Origin: Branchiostoma floridae
Lineage: Eukaryota; Chordata; Leptocardii; Amphioxiformes; Branchiostomatidae
Length of the DNA: 64,000 nt
Direction of reading: 5' to 3'
Assembly: GCF_000003815.2 (NCBI RefSeq)
Contig: NC_049986.1
Coordinates: forward strand, 18,347,049 to 18,411,048
The notes under the pieces are model-generated. The model worked only from the letters and a program-made list of their open reading frames with translations. It was not told where the DNA came from and searched no databases. A program made the translations under genes and the position numbers. This document shows, piece after piece, positions 62,977 to 64,000 of the stretch. Position 1 is the stretch's first letter, and each line of letters opens with the position of its first letter.

Positions 62977-64000
62977 TCAATGCAGCAGGGTCCTCCCCAG
63001 CTCAGTTTTGAACTGGGAGAGAGACCCCGCCTCTGCCACACCAGGCTTAAGTCCATTCCACTCTCTGATGGTCCGAGGGAAGAACGAGCCTGTAGTAGTT
63101 GTTCCTGCACGCGATGGCCTGCAACTTTTGTGAGTGATTGGTGCGGCGGGAGCATCGAGCCACCGGGACAAGTATGGTCGTGTGAGGTACATACATGATG
63201 TTGTTGATAATTTTGTACATGGTGACCTGGCGGGCAATCTTCCTTCTAAGTTCTAGGGACTGCCAACCAAGGTTGTGGAGCATGTTGGTAACTGAGCTTG
63301 TGCGTCTGTAATCATTAAATACATATCGGGCAGCTCTTCGTTGCACCATCTCTAGGCTACTCACCTGGGCCTTGGTGTGAGGGTCCCAAACACTACAGCC
63401 GTACTCGAGAGCTGGCCTAACCAGCGCCATGTAGGCTCTCTCTTTGGCCGCAGCGCTGAATATCCTCAGGCATCGTCGTAACATACCCAATGTCCTGTTA
63501 GCTTTTGATGTGGTTTTTTCAACGTGTTTGCCCCAGGTCAAGTTGGAAGACATATGAAGGCCAAGATATTTTGTGGAACTTACCTTGGTCAAGGGGTGTT
63601 GGTGGAGGGAGTAGGGAAATGTTATCAGGTTTCTGGAGGCTGGGACCGACATTACTTCACATTTGGACGGATTAAACATTTAAAGGCCACAAGCCAAGTC
63701 TTCTCCCATTAACAGATGCTATTTATGTCATGCTGAAGTTTTTCACAGTCATTCTTTGTCTTCACACTCATCAGCAAAATACAATCATCGGCGAATAGTC
63801 GCACTTTTGCATGTGCAGTATGTGATGGCAGGTCATTAATGTAAGCTAGAAACAGTATTGGCCCCAAAACTGTTCCCTGGGGGGCGCCAGAGGTTACAGA
63901 TACAGGATTAGAGCGCTCTCCATCTAGCACTACTGTCTGTGAACGGCCCTGAAGGAAGCTCTGGATCCAGGTTAAGGTTTTGCCTGTAATGCCATAAAAC
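62977..64000 (-). pseudogene. LINE (CR1/Jockey-type) reverse transcriptase, 3' part, broken
   Basis: Minus-strand frames give the RT core SGAPQGTVLGPILFLAYIND and the catalytic FADD (63709 to the window edge). After it come KYLGLHMSSNLTWGKHVEKT, RPALEYGCSVWDPHTK and LEMVQRRAARYVFNDYRRTS (63047-63679), and a last segment FFPRTIREWNGLKP to the stop near 62977. This is the standard order for the RT and C-terminal half of a Jockey/CR1-like LINE. It is inactive here: a TAA interrupts after DINSIC (63709), a frameshift follows before FNPSKCEV, and another frameshift lies near 63095. The 5' part lies beyond the window. Confidence 0.88.

Overview
The window is animal (metazoan) nuclear DNA. Genes are split into short GT-AG exons, introns are dense with small inverted-repeat transposons, SINE and LINE remnants and satellites, and there are no operons. 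The best fit is a cephalochordate (amphioxus, Branchiostoma-like). This rests on a single full-length Roquin gene, a novel CARD/Death-domain adaptor and the MITE load; the species call is an inference. A 100-base N gap (17663-17762) shows it is a draft assembly.

Layout, left to right. A plus-strand terminal exon of an unidentified acidic protein (1255-1722). A minus-strand three-exon Ser/Thr protein kinase (2572-4217). A minus-strand six-exon gene (5919-26226) for a CARD - central helical region - Death domain adaptor, whose 15.4 kb intron holds a 145-bp satellite, LINE remnants and many MITEs. An intergenic stretch (26227-28300) with promoter-like sites. A minus-strand 19-exon Roquin (RC3H) gene, coding 30555-57837, with a predicted 3' UTR down to a polyadenylation signal near 28311 and a predicted non-coding first exon and promoter near 59595-59890. 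Finally a repeat-rich flank ending in a broken LINE reverse transcriptase (62977-64000). I joined the exons by hand; all splice sites are GT-AG and all phases agree, giving about 1261 aa for Roquin, 289 aa for the CARD/Death protein and 325 aa for the kinase.

The two complete multi-exon genes both point to immune and mRNA-decay signalling. Roquin is a RING/ROQ/CCCH protein that binds stem-loops in inflammatory mRNAs, and CARD/Death proteins are adaptors in apoptosis and innate signalling. Their proximity need not be functional.

The most unusual feature is that both genes carry repeated partial duplications of exon ends that include the splice junction. There is an array of five copies of one Roquin exon end, several copies of another Roquin 3' splice junction, a duplicated CARD-exon acceptor that stays open and in frame with the real exon, and seven to nine decaying copies of the Death-domain terminal exon. 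A second is a 3.4-3.7 kb tandem repeat in a Roquin intron, where one unit has a 320-bp transposon and the other has the intact empty site.
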